From NCBI GenBank assembly GCA_964629245.1, contig CAZVPZ010000008.1, positions 1 through 37,615 of the forward strand: a stretch of 37,615 nt of DNA, written 5' to 3'. This DNA is from CAZVPZ01 sp964629245. GTDB taxonomy: Archaea > Nanohalarchaeota > Nanosalinia > Nanosalinales > Nanosalinaceae. Shown piece after piece: positions 25,186-32,364 of this stretch (within the stretch, counting starts at the first letter, position 1; the number at the start of each line of letters is the position of its first letter). The notes beneath the pieces were generated by a model. That model was not told the DNA's origin. It saw only the letters and a list, made by a program, of their open reading frames with translations, and searched no databases. The translations under genes and the position numbers were made by a program.

Positions 25186-27316
25186 ATTCCGCCTCCAGGA
25201 GCTTCCTTATCTTCTTGGCTGTTTTCTCACCTATACCTCTCACCTTCTTCAGCTCGGTCTCCGAGGCGTTGAAAACTGCACTCACACTTCCGAACTCTTC
25301 GAGCAGTCTCTTTGCTATCTTGGTGTTCACGTCAGGTATACCCGCAACGATGAACTCCTGCAGGTCCGGTGTGCTCTTCACTCCTCTCGTTCCCCTGATG
25401 GCGACTGTGCGGTCTTTCTCCTCCTGCTCCCGTTCTGCGAGCGCTTTGAGCAACTCCGCGGTGCCTCGCTCGTCCTGACTCCACAGGACCGGGATGCCGT
25501 AGTCAAGTGTTATAGTGGCGAGCGCTCCCCTGATAGCGTTGGGGTGGACATCGCGGTGTGAGTAGAGGTCCTGGCCCTCGATTATCATCACAGGGTTCTC
25601 GAACTGCGTTAATTCCTTCAGCTGGGGGAACAGGCGCTGGTCTATCATCGAATCGACGAAGTCCGACGCCTCCTTCCGCTCGACAGCGGCCCGATCCGAT
25701 ACCAGGAAGTCGCCGACCTCGAGCCGGCTCTTCCTGACGGTGACTTTAAGCCGTGAGAGCTCTTTCGCCACCGAGTTCTCCCTGTCGTCGGCGTGGATTA
25801 CCACGCCGGAATCGTCGTTGAAACGGTCAAGAGTCTCCTGCTTCCCGACTTCCCGGGATTCCTCCTTCAGCTCCTCGAGCACGTCGTTCATCCTGTTCTT
25901 CTTGTGGTGGGAGCTCCAGTAGGAGCCCTCATCCCGGGTGTTCTCCGCCATGAGCACGAAGACCTTTCCTTCTTCCTGTCTGCCGGTCCTTCCCGCCCGC
26001 TGTATGTCCCTGATAGCGGAGGCGACCGGTTCGTAGAAGACCACGTAGTCGACAGCGGGTATGTCGAGCCCCTCCTCTCCTATACTTGTCGACACCAGAA
26101 CGTTGTACTTGCCCTGTTCGAACGCCTCCAGTACCTTTTTCTGCCTTGACTGGTTCATGCCATCGTCTCCCTGCTGTCCGATGAACTTGACCGCGTCGAA
26201 CCCCGAGACGTTCAGCTCTTCGGCGATACTGTCGGCCGAGGCTCTGTACTCGGTGAAGACAATCGCCTTCTCGTCTTCCTCCAGGTCTAGAAGTTCCCTT
26301 AGGCGGTCCATCTTCGGGTGCTCCTCGCCCTGCTTCCTGAGGTATTCTACCATCGCCTTTCCACGGTGGAAGTCATCGTCGTTCAGCACTCTCTTCGCCG
26401 CCTTCGAGTCGTCACGTTCCAGACCCTCCAGGTAGTCGTAGCACTGGGAGACGCCCTGTGTCTCCAGGAGTTCAATTGCTTGTGACACTTTGAGGGCGGC
26501 CGCGACCCGTGATATCCCCTGGTAGAGTTCCGGGTCGTCGCTCTTTGAAAGCTTGGCGTTGATTTTCCCGCGGAGTTTCAGCAGGTCGGCCTTGTGAACA
26601 TTCGAGATGGATGAGAGCTGTCCGAGCTTCTTCAGCTTCTTCAGTTGCTTCCTGTACGCCTTCTGGAAGTTCTTCTTGGCGTCCCTGAAACGGTTGTCGA
26701 GCGAGACGTTTATCCAGTTCACCTCCTTCTTCTCTATGTAAGGTTCGACATCGGGATCGTCTTCTGTTCTCACCTCGAACCTTTCAAGCTCCAGGTTGTC
26801 CGCCACCTCCATTATCTTCTGCTTGTCGCCGCCTGGGGATGCGGTGAGTGCGAGTTTCTGGCATCCCATCTTCTCGCTTATGAATACGTAGCTGTACTCT
26901 CCTGTCGCTCTGTGCGCCTCGTCGAATATCAGGAGCGAGAACTCCTCTTCCGGCACCTCTCCCGCTATCAGGTCGTTCTCCACCACCTGAGGGGTTCCGA
27001 AGAAGACTCTCTTTTCCTTCCAGAGCTGGTATCGCTCTTCTGGAGAGGTGCTCCCGGTCATCACCACCATCCCGTCTCCGTCCACATCTAGGAGGTCCTG
27101 GAAAGTTTCCATGTGCTGTTCCACAAGGGGCCGGGTCGGGGCGAGGAACATCACCTTGCCCTCTCCCAGCTTCCTTGAGGCCACCATGGCCGCGATGACT
27201 GTTTTCCCGAGACCTGTTGGGAGGACCACGAGAGTGTTGGAATCGGCGGCGGAGGCGGCTATGACCTCCTGATACGTCCGGGACTCCAGGTTTTCGGTCC
27301 TCAGTAACTGGCTCAC
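25175..27316 (-). CDS. hef: Hef helicase/nuclease for stalled forks
   Basis: This is full-length Hef, an archaeal FANCM/XPF-like protein that unwinds and cuts forked DNA. Helicase domain 1 has Walker A VLPTGLGKT (31-39) and DEAH FDEAHRATG (131-139), with motif III LTASPGG. Helicase domain 2 has 'QRAGRTGR' (439-446). The XPF nuclease domain carries VERKEASDF (545-553), with the ERKxxxD catalytic core intact. Tandem helix-hairpin-helix motifs finish the protein (EFIVAGIPDV and KVRGIGEKTAKKI). The start is GTG at 27316 because a stop lies five codons upstream. It is coupled by overlap to the DUF460 gene. Confidence 0.96.
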   Translation of the reverse strand: MSQLLRTENLESRTYQEVIAASAADSNTLVVLPTGLGKTVIAAMVASRKLGEGKVMFLAPTRPLVEQHMETFQDLLDVDGDGMVVMTGSTSPEERYQLWKEKRVFFGTPQVVENDLIAGEVPEEEFSLLIFDEAHRATGEYSYVFISEKMGCQKLALTASPGGDKQKIMEVADNLELERFEVRTEDDPDVEPYIEKKEVNWINVSLDNRFRDAKKNFQKAYRKQLKKLKKLGQLSSISNVHKADLLKLRGKINAKLSKSDDPELYQGISRVAAALKVSQAIELLETQGVSQCYDYLEGLERDDSKAAKRVLNDDDFHRGKAMVEYLRKQGEEHPKMDRLRELLDLEEDEKAIVFTEYRASADSIAEELNVSGFDAVKFIGQQGDDGMNQSRQKKVLEAFEQGKYNVLVSTSIGEEGLDIPAVDYVVFYEPVASAIRDIQRAGRTGRQEEGKVFVLMAENTRDEGSYWSSHHKKNRMNDVLEELKEESREVGKQETLDRFNDDSGVVIHADDRENSVAKELSRLKVTVRKSRLEVGDFLVSDRAAVERKEASDFVDSMIDQRLFPQLKELTQFENPVMIIEGQDLYSHRDVHPNAIRGALATITLDYGIPVLWSQDERGTAELLKALAEREQEEKDRTVAIRGTRGVKSTPDLQEFIVAGIPDVNTKIAKRLLEEFGSVSAVFNASETELKKVRGIGEKTAKKIRKLLEAEYDR

Positions 27317-27353
27317 GTCGAGTAATTGTCAGCGAATTTTGATAAACACAACG

Positions 27354-27881
27354 CTAGACATTGAAGCTGTCCGCCACTTGGTCCGGCGCGGGCGTTTCCA
27401 GACCCCTTATCAGGTGGAAGAACAGTATAGACCCTATGATGAAGCCCACCGCGGCCTTTATGGTCGACTCGTCCGCTGGTATACCGGTCTTGACTATCAC
27501 GATGGTGACGTACGCCAGCGGGTAGATGACATCGGCACTCGAGGCCCTGAACGCTACAGCTTCCGACCACTTGTGGAAGAAGTCCATGTATCCCACTATT
27601 ATCCCCATGCCGAGGATCAAGTAGCTGACGTAGAGCTCTATCGTGCTGTTGATTGCTTCTGTAAGTAGAAGGTTGAGACCGGTTGAAATCCAGATGATAG
27701 AGTTCCCGACAGAGGTGTTCCATCCCAGTACCTCCGTCTTGTGCTTCCCGAAGTAGAGCTCGATGATGAAGGCGCCGAGCATGATGGGAAGGAGCGAGGG
27801 CAGGAGTTCGGGGTTGGTGACCGGCGCCAGCACGAAGTCGATTATCCTTTCCGTAAAAGTGGCCTGGTCGACGATAGGCAT
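27354..27881 (-). CDS. Polytopic membrane protein near HerA
   Basis: The 175 residues have about five TM helices (LPSLLPIMLGAFIIELYF, IIWISTGLNLLL, YVSYLILGMGIIVGYM, VIYPLAYVTIVIV and AAVGFIIGSILFFHLI). Polar loops contain 'HKWSEAVAFRASSADVIYP'. The gene starts 10 nt after the HerA stop and precedes Hef by 38 nt. No family was recognised. Operon position suggests co-expression with the ATPase. Confidence 0.75.
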   Translation of the reverse strand: MPIVDQATFTERIIDFVLAPVTNPELLPSLLPIMLGAFIIELYFGKHKTEVLGWNTSVGNSIIWISTGLNLLLTEAINSTIELYVSYLILGMGIIVGYMDFFHKWSEAVAFRASSADVIYPLAYVTIVIVKTGIPADESTIKAAVGFIIGSILFFHLIRGLETPAPDQVADSFNV

Positions 27882-27891
27882 CTCGTCACCT

Positions 27892-29154
27892 CTATTCGTT
27901 GAAGGCGTCGGGCGTGCCGCCGGCGTGCCATGATTTTCTCGGCCTCATCTGGACCGGGTAGATGCGCTCGGAGTTGTCGTCGAGCAGGAGACCGACACCT
28001 TTCTGGTCGGGGAGTGCGTCTATGTAGTGCTGTATGTCGTGTCGCATGTAGGTGTGCATTATGTTGCCCAGGGCCTCGATGTCCTGCCTGGAGGTCAATC
28101 GGTGGGAGAGAATGATGTCGCACTGGGAGAGCGCATCGGGGTGGAGCTTGGCTGGCTGCTGGGTCGCCAGCACTAGTGAGACGCCTGGCTCACGGCCTAT
28201 CTTCACCCACCTCATCAAGGGGTGTGAGGCAGCGGTCTCTCCCTCCGCGGGAAGGAATTCGTGGGCCTCGTCGATGAGCATCCAGACGATAGGCATCTCG
28301 TTCTCGGCCAGTCCCTCCATCTCGTCTATCTCCTCTATCCTCCTCGCTGTCATCCTTTCCCGTAAAATCCGCTTCCCGAGGAGTCCGACAACGAGCGCTC
28401 TCACCGACCAGCCGGACCCCATCTCCCCGAAGACGGATACGTCGAGAATCGAGAGTTCGCCCCTCTTGGTGAACTTCTCAAGTGATGATTCCTCTCCGAA
28501 TATGCCCCAGTCCCTGGCGCTCATGAACCTGTTCTTCAGCCTGTTCTTGACGTTACCCGGAAAGTCGAACTGCTCTATAACCTGTAGTATGGCATCGATA
28601 CCGTATCCATCACCGTATTCATCTGTCAGCTCGGAGATGACGCGCTCCAGCAGTATCCCCGCTTCTGAGTTCCTGTCGAGGTTGAAGGACATCGACCATT
28701 CCGCGGAAGTCAGTTCCCCCGCGTTGAGGGTGAAAGTGTCGTCGTATGGCATGTCTCGCTCCTCGAACTCCTGGACCTTCCCCTCGGGGATGTAGACCTG
28801 CGCATCGAACGTATCCGGGTTGAGATCCCACCTTTCGAGTAGGCCCGCGGCGCGCTCGTTTGGTCTCTTCATCGACCAGTATATACCCATAGGGTCGACT
28901 ATGATGGTGGACAGGTTCTCGGAGATGTCGGCGGTCTGGAGCTCCTCGGCTATCGTTCCCATCGAGTATGATTTACCGGTGCCTCTCTTGCCGAAGATCC
29001 CCATGACGTGAGGCCTCGCCAGGTCGAAGTGGATGGGGTTAGCCTTGTGGGCCTCCTGGTTCTCCCCGACGAGATGCTTCCCGATGACGCCTGTACCGCT
29101 CAGCCCGTATTCCTCGAAGTCTTTCTCGTCCCTCCCGACATTTATCTTGGGCAT
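27892..29154 (-). CDS. herA: HerA/DUF87-family DNA-translocating ATPase
   Basis: HerA-type hexameric ATPase: Walker A GIFGKRGTGKSYSM (52-65), Walker B VWMLIDEAHEFLPA (290-303), 'LATQQPAKL' (sensor Gln332) and an Arg-finger-like 'RLTSRQDIEAL'. At 420 residues it lacks the N-terminal HAS barrel found in full-length HerA (~500-600), so it may be a HerA-like subfamily. HerA usually works with the nuclease NurA; no NurA is visible, but the neighbouring upstream gene is a PD-(D/E)XK nuclease. Role in end resection or DNA translocation is inferred. Confidence 0.85.
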   Translation of the reverse strand: MPKINVGRDEKDFEEYGLSGTGVIGKHLVGENQEAHKANPIHFDLARPHVMGIFGKRGTGKSYSMGTIAEELQTADISENLSTIIVDPMGIYWSMKRPNERAAGLLERWDLNPDTFDAQVYIPEGKVQEFEERDMPYDDTFTLNAGELTSAEWSMSFNLDRNSEAGILLERVISELTDEYGDGYGIDAILQVIEQFDFPGNVKNRLKNRFMSARDWGIFGEESSLEKFTKRGELSILDVSVFGEMGSGWSVRALVVGLLGKRILRERMTARRIEEIDEMEGLAENEMPIVWMLIDEAHEFLPAEGETAASHPLMRWVKIGREPGVSLVLATQQPAKLHPDALSQCDIILSHRLTSRQDIEALGNIMHTYMRHDIQHYIDALPDQKGVGLLLDDNSERIYPVQMRPRKSWHAGGTPDAFNE

Positions 29155-29185
29155 AACAAGAGATTCTGGTCTCCGGAATATAAAA

Positions 29186-29668
29186 TCAAAGCTCCATGTT
29201 GGTGCATATCTCGGCGACGGAGTACCGCTCCGAGTTCCTGAGTATCTCGGGATGCTCCCGTATCTCGTCTAGATGTATGCCTGCCTCACCGCTCTCGTAT
29301 CGCTCCTTCACCACGCTCCAGGGAACGACGTAGGCCTCTCTCGGCCGTCCCCTGCCACGTTTCAGCTCGACCGCGAGGAATCCCGTCCTGCCGGACCGCT
29401 CTAGGAAGTCGGTGATGCGCTCCACCTGATGGCCGTTGTCGCTCTCGGAGAAATGCTGGGAGAAGTAGAGCTTGTTGGTGCTGGAGGTCTTGACCGACTT
29501 GTTCTCTATGGCCAGGTAGAACATCTCGTGCTCCGAGTCAACGAGCACGTCGCATAACTGGGATGAGAACCGGTGTTGCTTCTTCCGGTGCGCGATTCCG
29601 CTTATACCCTCCTCCTCGAAGAAGTCGTTGAACGCGTTAACTAGTTCCCGCTCGAAGTCGGTCATCAT
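29186..29668 (-). CDS. PD-(D/E)XK nuclease, Hjc-like
   Basis: The core is 'FERELVNAFNDF' (Glu6), 'SSQLCDVLVDSEHEMFYLAI' then 'ENKS' (D40, E55, K57), the E...D...ExK layout of Holliday-junction-resolvase-type and restriction-like nucleases. The C-terminal half is basic then acidic (KRGRGRPREAYVVPWSVVK). 160 residues is longer than Hjc (~130). Two ATGs (29668, 29665) are both possible. It stands 31 bp upstream of HerA on the same strand and may be its nuclease partner. Confidence 0.7.
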   Translation of the reverse strand: MMTDFERELVNAFNDFFEEEGISGIAHRKKQHRFSSQLCDVLVDSEHEMFYLAIENKSVKTSSTNKLYFSQHFSESDNGHQVERITDFLERSGRTGFLAVELKRGRGRPREAYVVPWSVVKERYESGEAGIHLDEIREHPEILRNSERYSVAEICTNMEL

Positions 29669-29701
29669 TAAGGGATTAACCGGCCAGATATAAAGACGTT
29701 T

Positions 29702-30322
29702 TCAGGCAGGTCCCTGGTCTTTGAGCATCCGCGCCACCTCTTTACGGTGCGCTGCGCCCACGAACGCGACTATGTCCGCGTCCGGGTTGTCTCTCTGGAG
29801 CTGTTTCAGCGCTTCGGCCATGTACCAGTTCCTCTCCTTGACCAGGACGCGGTACAACTCCGGGAATTTGAACCTCATCTCTTCCAGCAGTTCGTCTATG
29901 AACTTCTCGTCAGGTATCCTACTGACGTCGAAACCCTCGAAGGGAAGTAGCACTCCGACGAGAAGATGTGCGGCGGCCTTCACCTTCTCCTTCCGGCTGA
30001 TACCTTTCAGTTCCTGAAGCGTCACGGAGATTTCTTGGTCTATCAGCCCGATGTCGCGGCCCTCTTCCAGCGCGACCTCGTAGGCGTAAAGCATCTCCTC
30101 GCCGGGCATGACACCCGTCTTCGAACCGATTGACTCCTGGAAGAACCTCATAAGCCGCAGGAACAGTGGACCCTGCTCCTCCCTTTCCTCCCTTAGAAGT
30201 GCGTTTAAACGGGCGTAGTCGAGCTCCAGCGCGATTATATCCGGGTCGTGCTGCCTGACCTTCTCCTCTATAAGCGTGAGGCTGTCTTCTGACACGTGGG
30301 AGGTGCCGTAGACGTGTATCAA
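29702..30322 (-). CDS. TraB-family domain protein without membrane tail
   Basis: The TraB/PrgY/TIKI-type fold begins 'IHVYGTSHVSEDSLTLIEE', with 'DIIALELDYARLNALL', and ends 'NWYMAEALKQL' and 'IVAFVGAAHRKEVARML'. TraB proteins have GTSH and an internal GxxH. The usual C-terminal TM helices are missing, so this 206-residue form is soluble. The start is TTG at 30322: no ATG or GTG lies in frame before the upstream stop. Function in archaea is unknown. Confidence 0.85.
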   Translation of the reverse strand: MIHVYGTSHVSEDSLTLIEEKVRQHDPDIIALELDYARLNALLREEREEQGPLFLRLMRFFQESIGSKTGVMPGEEMLYAYEVALEEGRDIGLIDQEISVTLQELKGISRKEKVKAAAHLLVGVLLPFEGFDVSRIPDEKFIDELLEEMRFKFPELYRVLVKERNWYMAEALKQLQRDNPDADIVAFVGAAHRKEVARMLKDQGPA

Positions 30323-30394
30323 ACCGCTATCACTGGAGAACTGTTGACACGCAAAAGTTGTAAATCAATCGCCCCGACCTGTTTTAAGGATGTG

Positions 30395-30664
30395 AAAAGT
30401 AGTGGTTCCCAGAGGTGGACGCTTCCAGGGAGACAGGTTGGTCCTGGAAGCGACCTCGGATCCGCTACCCTCCGAACGTGATGCCTGATGCTTAGGGCTG
30501 CTCCCGTCAAGGCCTGGCCCGGTTCACACCAGCCAGCACCCCGGAGGACGGACCGTCAGCGACCGCTCCAGGGCCTGCCGGCCCGGGAAACGCCGCTCTC
30601 TGGTTGACGGCTCGGCTTAACGAGGATTTCCGACAGAGGCGACCCCAACCGCCCGGCCTACCAA
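30395..30664 (-). ncRNA. Signal recognition particle RNA (7S)
   Basis: Read on the minus strand, the 5' part (UAGGCCGGGCGGUUGGGG, then CCUCUGUCGGAAAU) matches the archaeal Alu-domain helices 2-4. The central part (GUGUGAACCGGGCCAGGCC, then GGGAGCAGCCCUAAG) matches SRP helix 8. Ends can pair (GUAG 30658-30662 with CUAC 30399-30402), and long arms pair in between, for example CCAGAG/CUCUGG and UCCUCCG/CGGAGG. A TATA-like CCTTTTAACATTT (30683-30695) lies 26 nt upstream, and TTTT marks the end. Boundaries are approximate. The apical loop is UGAC rather than GGAA. Confidence 0.85.
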
Positions 30665-30682
30665 GACAGAAAACAGGCTGGA

Positions 30683-30695
30683 AATGTTAAAAGGC
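30683..30695 (-). promoter_or_regulatory. TATA box of the SRP RNA gene
   Basis: On the minus strand this reads CCTTTTAACATTT. It is centred about 26 nt before the predicted 5' end and squeezed into the 37 nt between the RNA and the upstream gene's stop at 30702. Confidence 0.5.
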
Positions 30696-30701
30696 TAGCC
30701 T

Positions 30702-31019
30702 TTACTCCTTTTCCCGGTTCCCTTCCACGACTTCGCGGTATTTCCTGTCCGAGTTCTGTTTTCTCCGGACGTGCCTGTAGAAGTTGTAGCCGTAGACTGC
30801 AGCGAGGAAGACGGATGCCGCTGTAGTGGTTAGAAGGAAGATAAGGTTGAGTGAGTCGAATACTCTCCGGGTGGTGAAGACCGCCAGGAATCCTGTGTAG
30901 ACAAGTACCACCGATATGAACTTCAGGAAACTGCTTTTCGCTGCGGCGAGGTGAAACATCCTGTCCCGATGGTTCTGGTCAGCATCTTTTTCGCGCTGGA
31001 CTTTTTCCGAGTCTTCCAT
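30702..31019 (-). CDS. Small two-TM membrane protein
   Basis: The 105 residues have a charged N-terminus (EDSEKVQREKDADQNHRDR), two TM helices (FISVVLVYTGFLAVFTT and LNLIFLLTTTAASVFLAAVY) and a charged C-terminus. A TATA-like TTTTAA at ~31043 is 26-27 nt upstream. It has no recognised family, although two-TM proteins of this shape are common beside archaeal RNA genes. Confidence 0.6.
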   Translation of the reverse strand: MEDSEKVQREKDADQNHRDRMFHLAAAKSSFLKFISVVLVYTGFLAVFTTRRVFDSLNLIFLLTTTAASVFLAAVYGYNFYRHVRRKQNSDRKYREVVEGNREKE

Positions 31020-31042
31020 ATCGTGGAATGCGGCTGGGAGGG

Positions 31043-31219
31043 TTAAAACTGTTTTCTCCCGCCTCTTCGCAGGCTGAATGCAAGCGTGGTGGCGAGGCTT
31101 CCAGCGTATCCCAGCCAGGCGCCGGTCTTGACCGGTGATTCAAGCAGGCGTGTGTTGGCGGCGATAAAACTTGCCACCAGGGCCGGCTTCGTCGCCCGTA
31201 CGACGTTTCTGATGCTCAT
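31043..31219 (-). CDS. Small hypothetical protein of 58 residues
   Basis: This frame begins MSIRNVVRATKPALVASFIA and ends LATTLAFSLRRGGRKQF at a TAA. It has weak amphipathic or hydrophobic stretches between basic ends, which would suit a small membrane-associated protein. It is 8 nt downstream of the PqqB-like stop on the same strand, and its end overlaps the promoter of the next gene. Codon use looks like the neighbours. No family match; support is position and open frame only. Confidence 0.5.
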   Translation of the reverse strand: MSIRNVVRATKPALVASFIAANTRLLESPVKTGAWLGYAGSLATTLAFSLRRGGRKQF

Positions 31220-31227
31220 TTCAAGTC

Positions 31228-32034
31228 TCAGAGTTCGAACTCCATTCCCTTTTCCGCCACGTTGAAGCCCTTATCTTCCAGTTCTTCTCTTTCAGGGCTT
31301 TCTTCGCGGAGCGCTGGGTTTGTATGGTTGAGGTGGGTGAAGTATATCTCGGTGTCGAATGACTTCATCCTCTCCATCGAGTCCTGTATCGTGGGGTGCG
31401 GGACCTCGTCGTACCGGTCTATCTCGTCCTTGCTCCAGAAAGTACCGTCTATCACCGCGATATCCGCCTCCTTTATGGACTCTATAATCCTTTCGTTCCA
31501 CGCGGTGATGTCGCTGATATAGTAAAGCACTTTTTTCTTCCCCTCTATCCTGTAAGAGGTCGTCGGATGGCCTACCTGGGGGTGTTCGATGCTCCGAGCC
31601 TCGATTTCACCGCCCTGAAGTTCAGCCGTATCTCCTTCCTCAAAGCTGTGTATCTGGATATTGCCACGGTCTATAAGGAGCCTGTAGGGGTCGTTTTTCA
31701 TCATATAGTCCTCTACGCGGCCGTTGCAGTGGACGGATACATGGTCCGCGTCCTTGCCTTCCTCTCCCAGGAACTGGAGCCCCGTTATGTGCCCCAGGTC
31801 GGCATGCGCTATGAAGACGCCGTCGAGGTAGTCTCCCTTTATCTGGGCCCTTATGTCCGGAGTGGCGTCTATGAGGTATCTTACGGTGTCTTCATCGCCA
31901 TTCTCCCTGAGAAGCAGGGAGCTGACGTATTTCTGTTTTCGAGGATCGGCGCGGGCTTCCTCGCAGATATCGCAGTCGCAGCCCAGGTGGGGAACTCCGC
32001 CGTCCTGAACGTTTCCTAGAACTTCAACTCTCAT
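31228..32034 (-). CDS. PqqB-like MBL-fold hydrolase
   Basis: The N-terminus 'LGNVQDGGVPHLGCDCDICE' is the PqqB-type Cys motif. The metallo-beta-lactamase core has AHADLGHITGLQF (HxDxxH type) and 'EHPQVGHPTTSY', with the late motif 'IYFTHLNHTNP'. The fold is present, but no other PQQ gene is in the window and archaea are not known to make PQQ, so it is named PqqB-like. The substrate is unknown. A TATA-like CTTATAATACTT lies ~45 nt upstream, giving a short leader. Confidence 0.85.
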   Translation of the reverse strand: MRVEVLGNVQDGGVPHLGCDCDICEEARADPRKQKYVSSLLLRENGDEDTVRYLIDATPDIRAQIKGDYLDGVFIAHADLGHITGLQFLGEEGKDADHVSVHCNGRVEDYMMKNDPYRLLIDRGNIQIHSFEEGDTAELQGGEIEARSIEHPQVGHPTTSYRIEGKKKVLYYISDITAWNERIIESIKEADIAVIDGTFWSKDEIDRYDEVPHPTIQDSMERMKSFDTEIYFTHLNHTNPALREESPEREELEDKGFNVAEKGMEFEL

Positions 32035-32251
32035 CTGGTTCCCTTCCCTATGGGAGGCTGATAAAGCCCAAGTATTATAAGTCCAACCGCGACGTTTCCG
32101 TGAGTAATAAAAGGGTTACCGCCCCACCTGGCTACATGAGCAGTGATCGTTTTTGTCCTCGAGAGCCTGTTTACGGGAGATAAAGCTAAGTGGAGATGTG
32201 CTGCTCAAGTTTCTGGATATGCCTGTCTGATTGTTTCTTCTAGTACGGGGT

Positions 32252-32322
32252 GCCGGGATGGCAGAGTAGTTATGCAGCCGCCTGCAGAGCGGCTTACCGG
32301 GGTGCAAATCCCCGTCCCGGCT
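32252..32322 (+). tRNA. tRNA-Cys (GCA)
   Basis: The acceptor GCCGGGA pairs with TCCCGGC, and the anticodon stem GCCGC pairs with GCGGC. The loop CTGCAGA has anticodon GCA at 32284-32286. The D stem is GCA/TGC, and the T stem CGGGG/CCCCG has a 7-nt loop. U73 is the discriminator, typical of tRNA-Cys. No intron and no encoded CCA. The T-loop is TGCAAAT (G55 for U55) and the D-loop carries A18G19 in place of G18G19. Confidence 0.92.
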
Positions 32323-32330
32323 TTTTAACG

Positions 32331-32337
32331 TTATTAA
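32331..32337 (+). promoter_or_regulatory. TATA-like box for the GT-C-like gene
   Basis: TTATTAA lies 28-34 nt before ATG 32365 and 9 nt past the tRNA end. It is a weak prediction from spacing. Confidence 0.35.
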
Positions 32338-32364
32338 GGAGTTCAGGCTTATTTAAGTCAGGAG

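Noticed and set aside
30319..30510. 63-residue minus-strand frame in the SRP RNA region
   Set aside because: It falls within the 3' half of the SRP RNA, whose helix pairings explain the sequence.
30395..30664. RNase P RNA as an alternative identity for the structured RNA
   Set aside because: The expected RNase P conserved core was not found, whereas SRP helix 8 and the Alu-domain sequence fit well.
32143..32328. 61-residue plus-strand frame ending at the tRNA
   Set aside because: It reads through the tRNA-Cys gene, has no family features, and the overlap with tRNA sequence is decisive.
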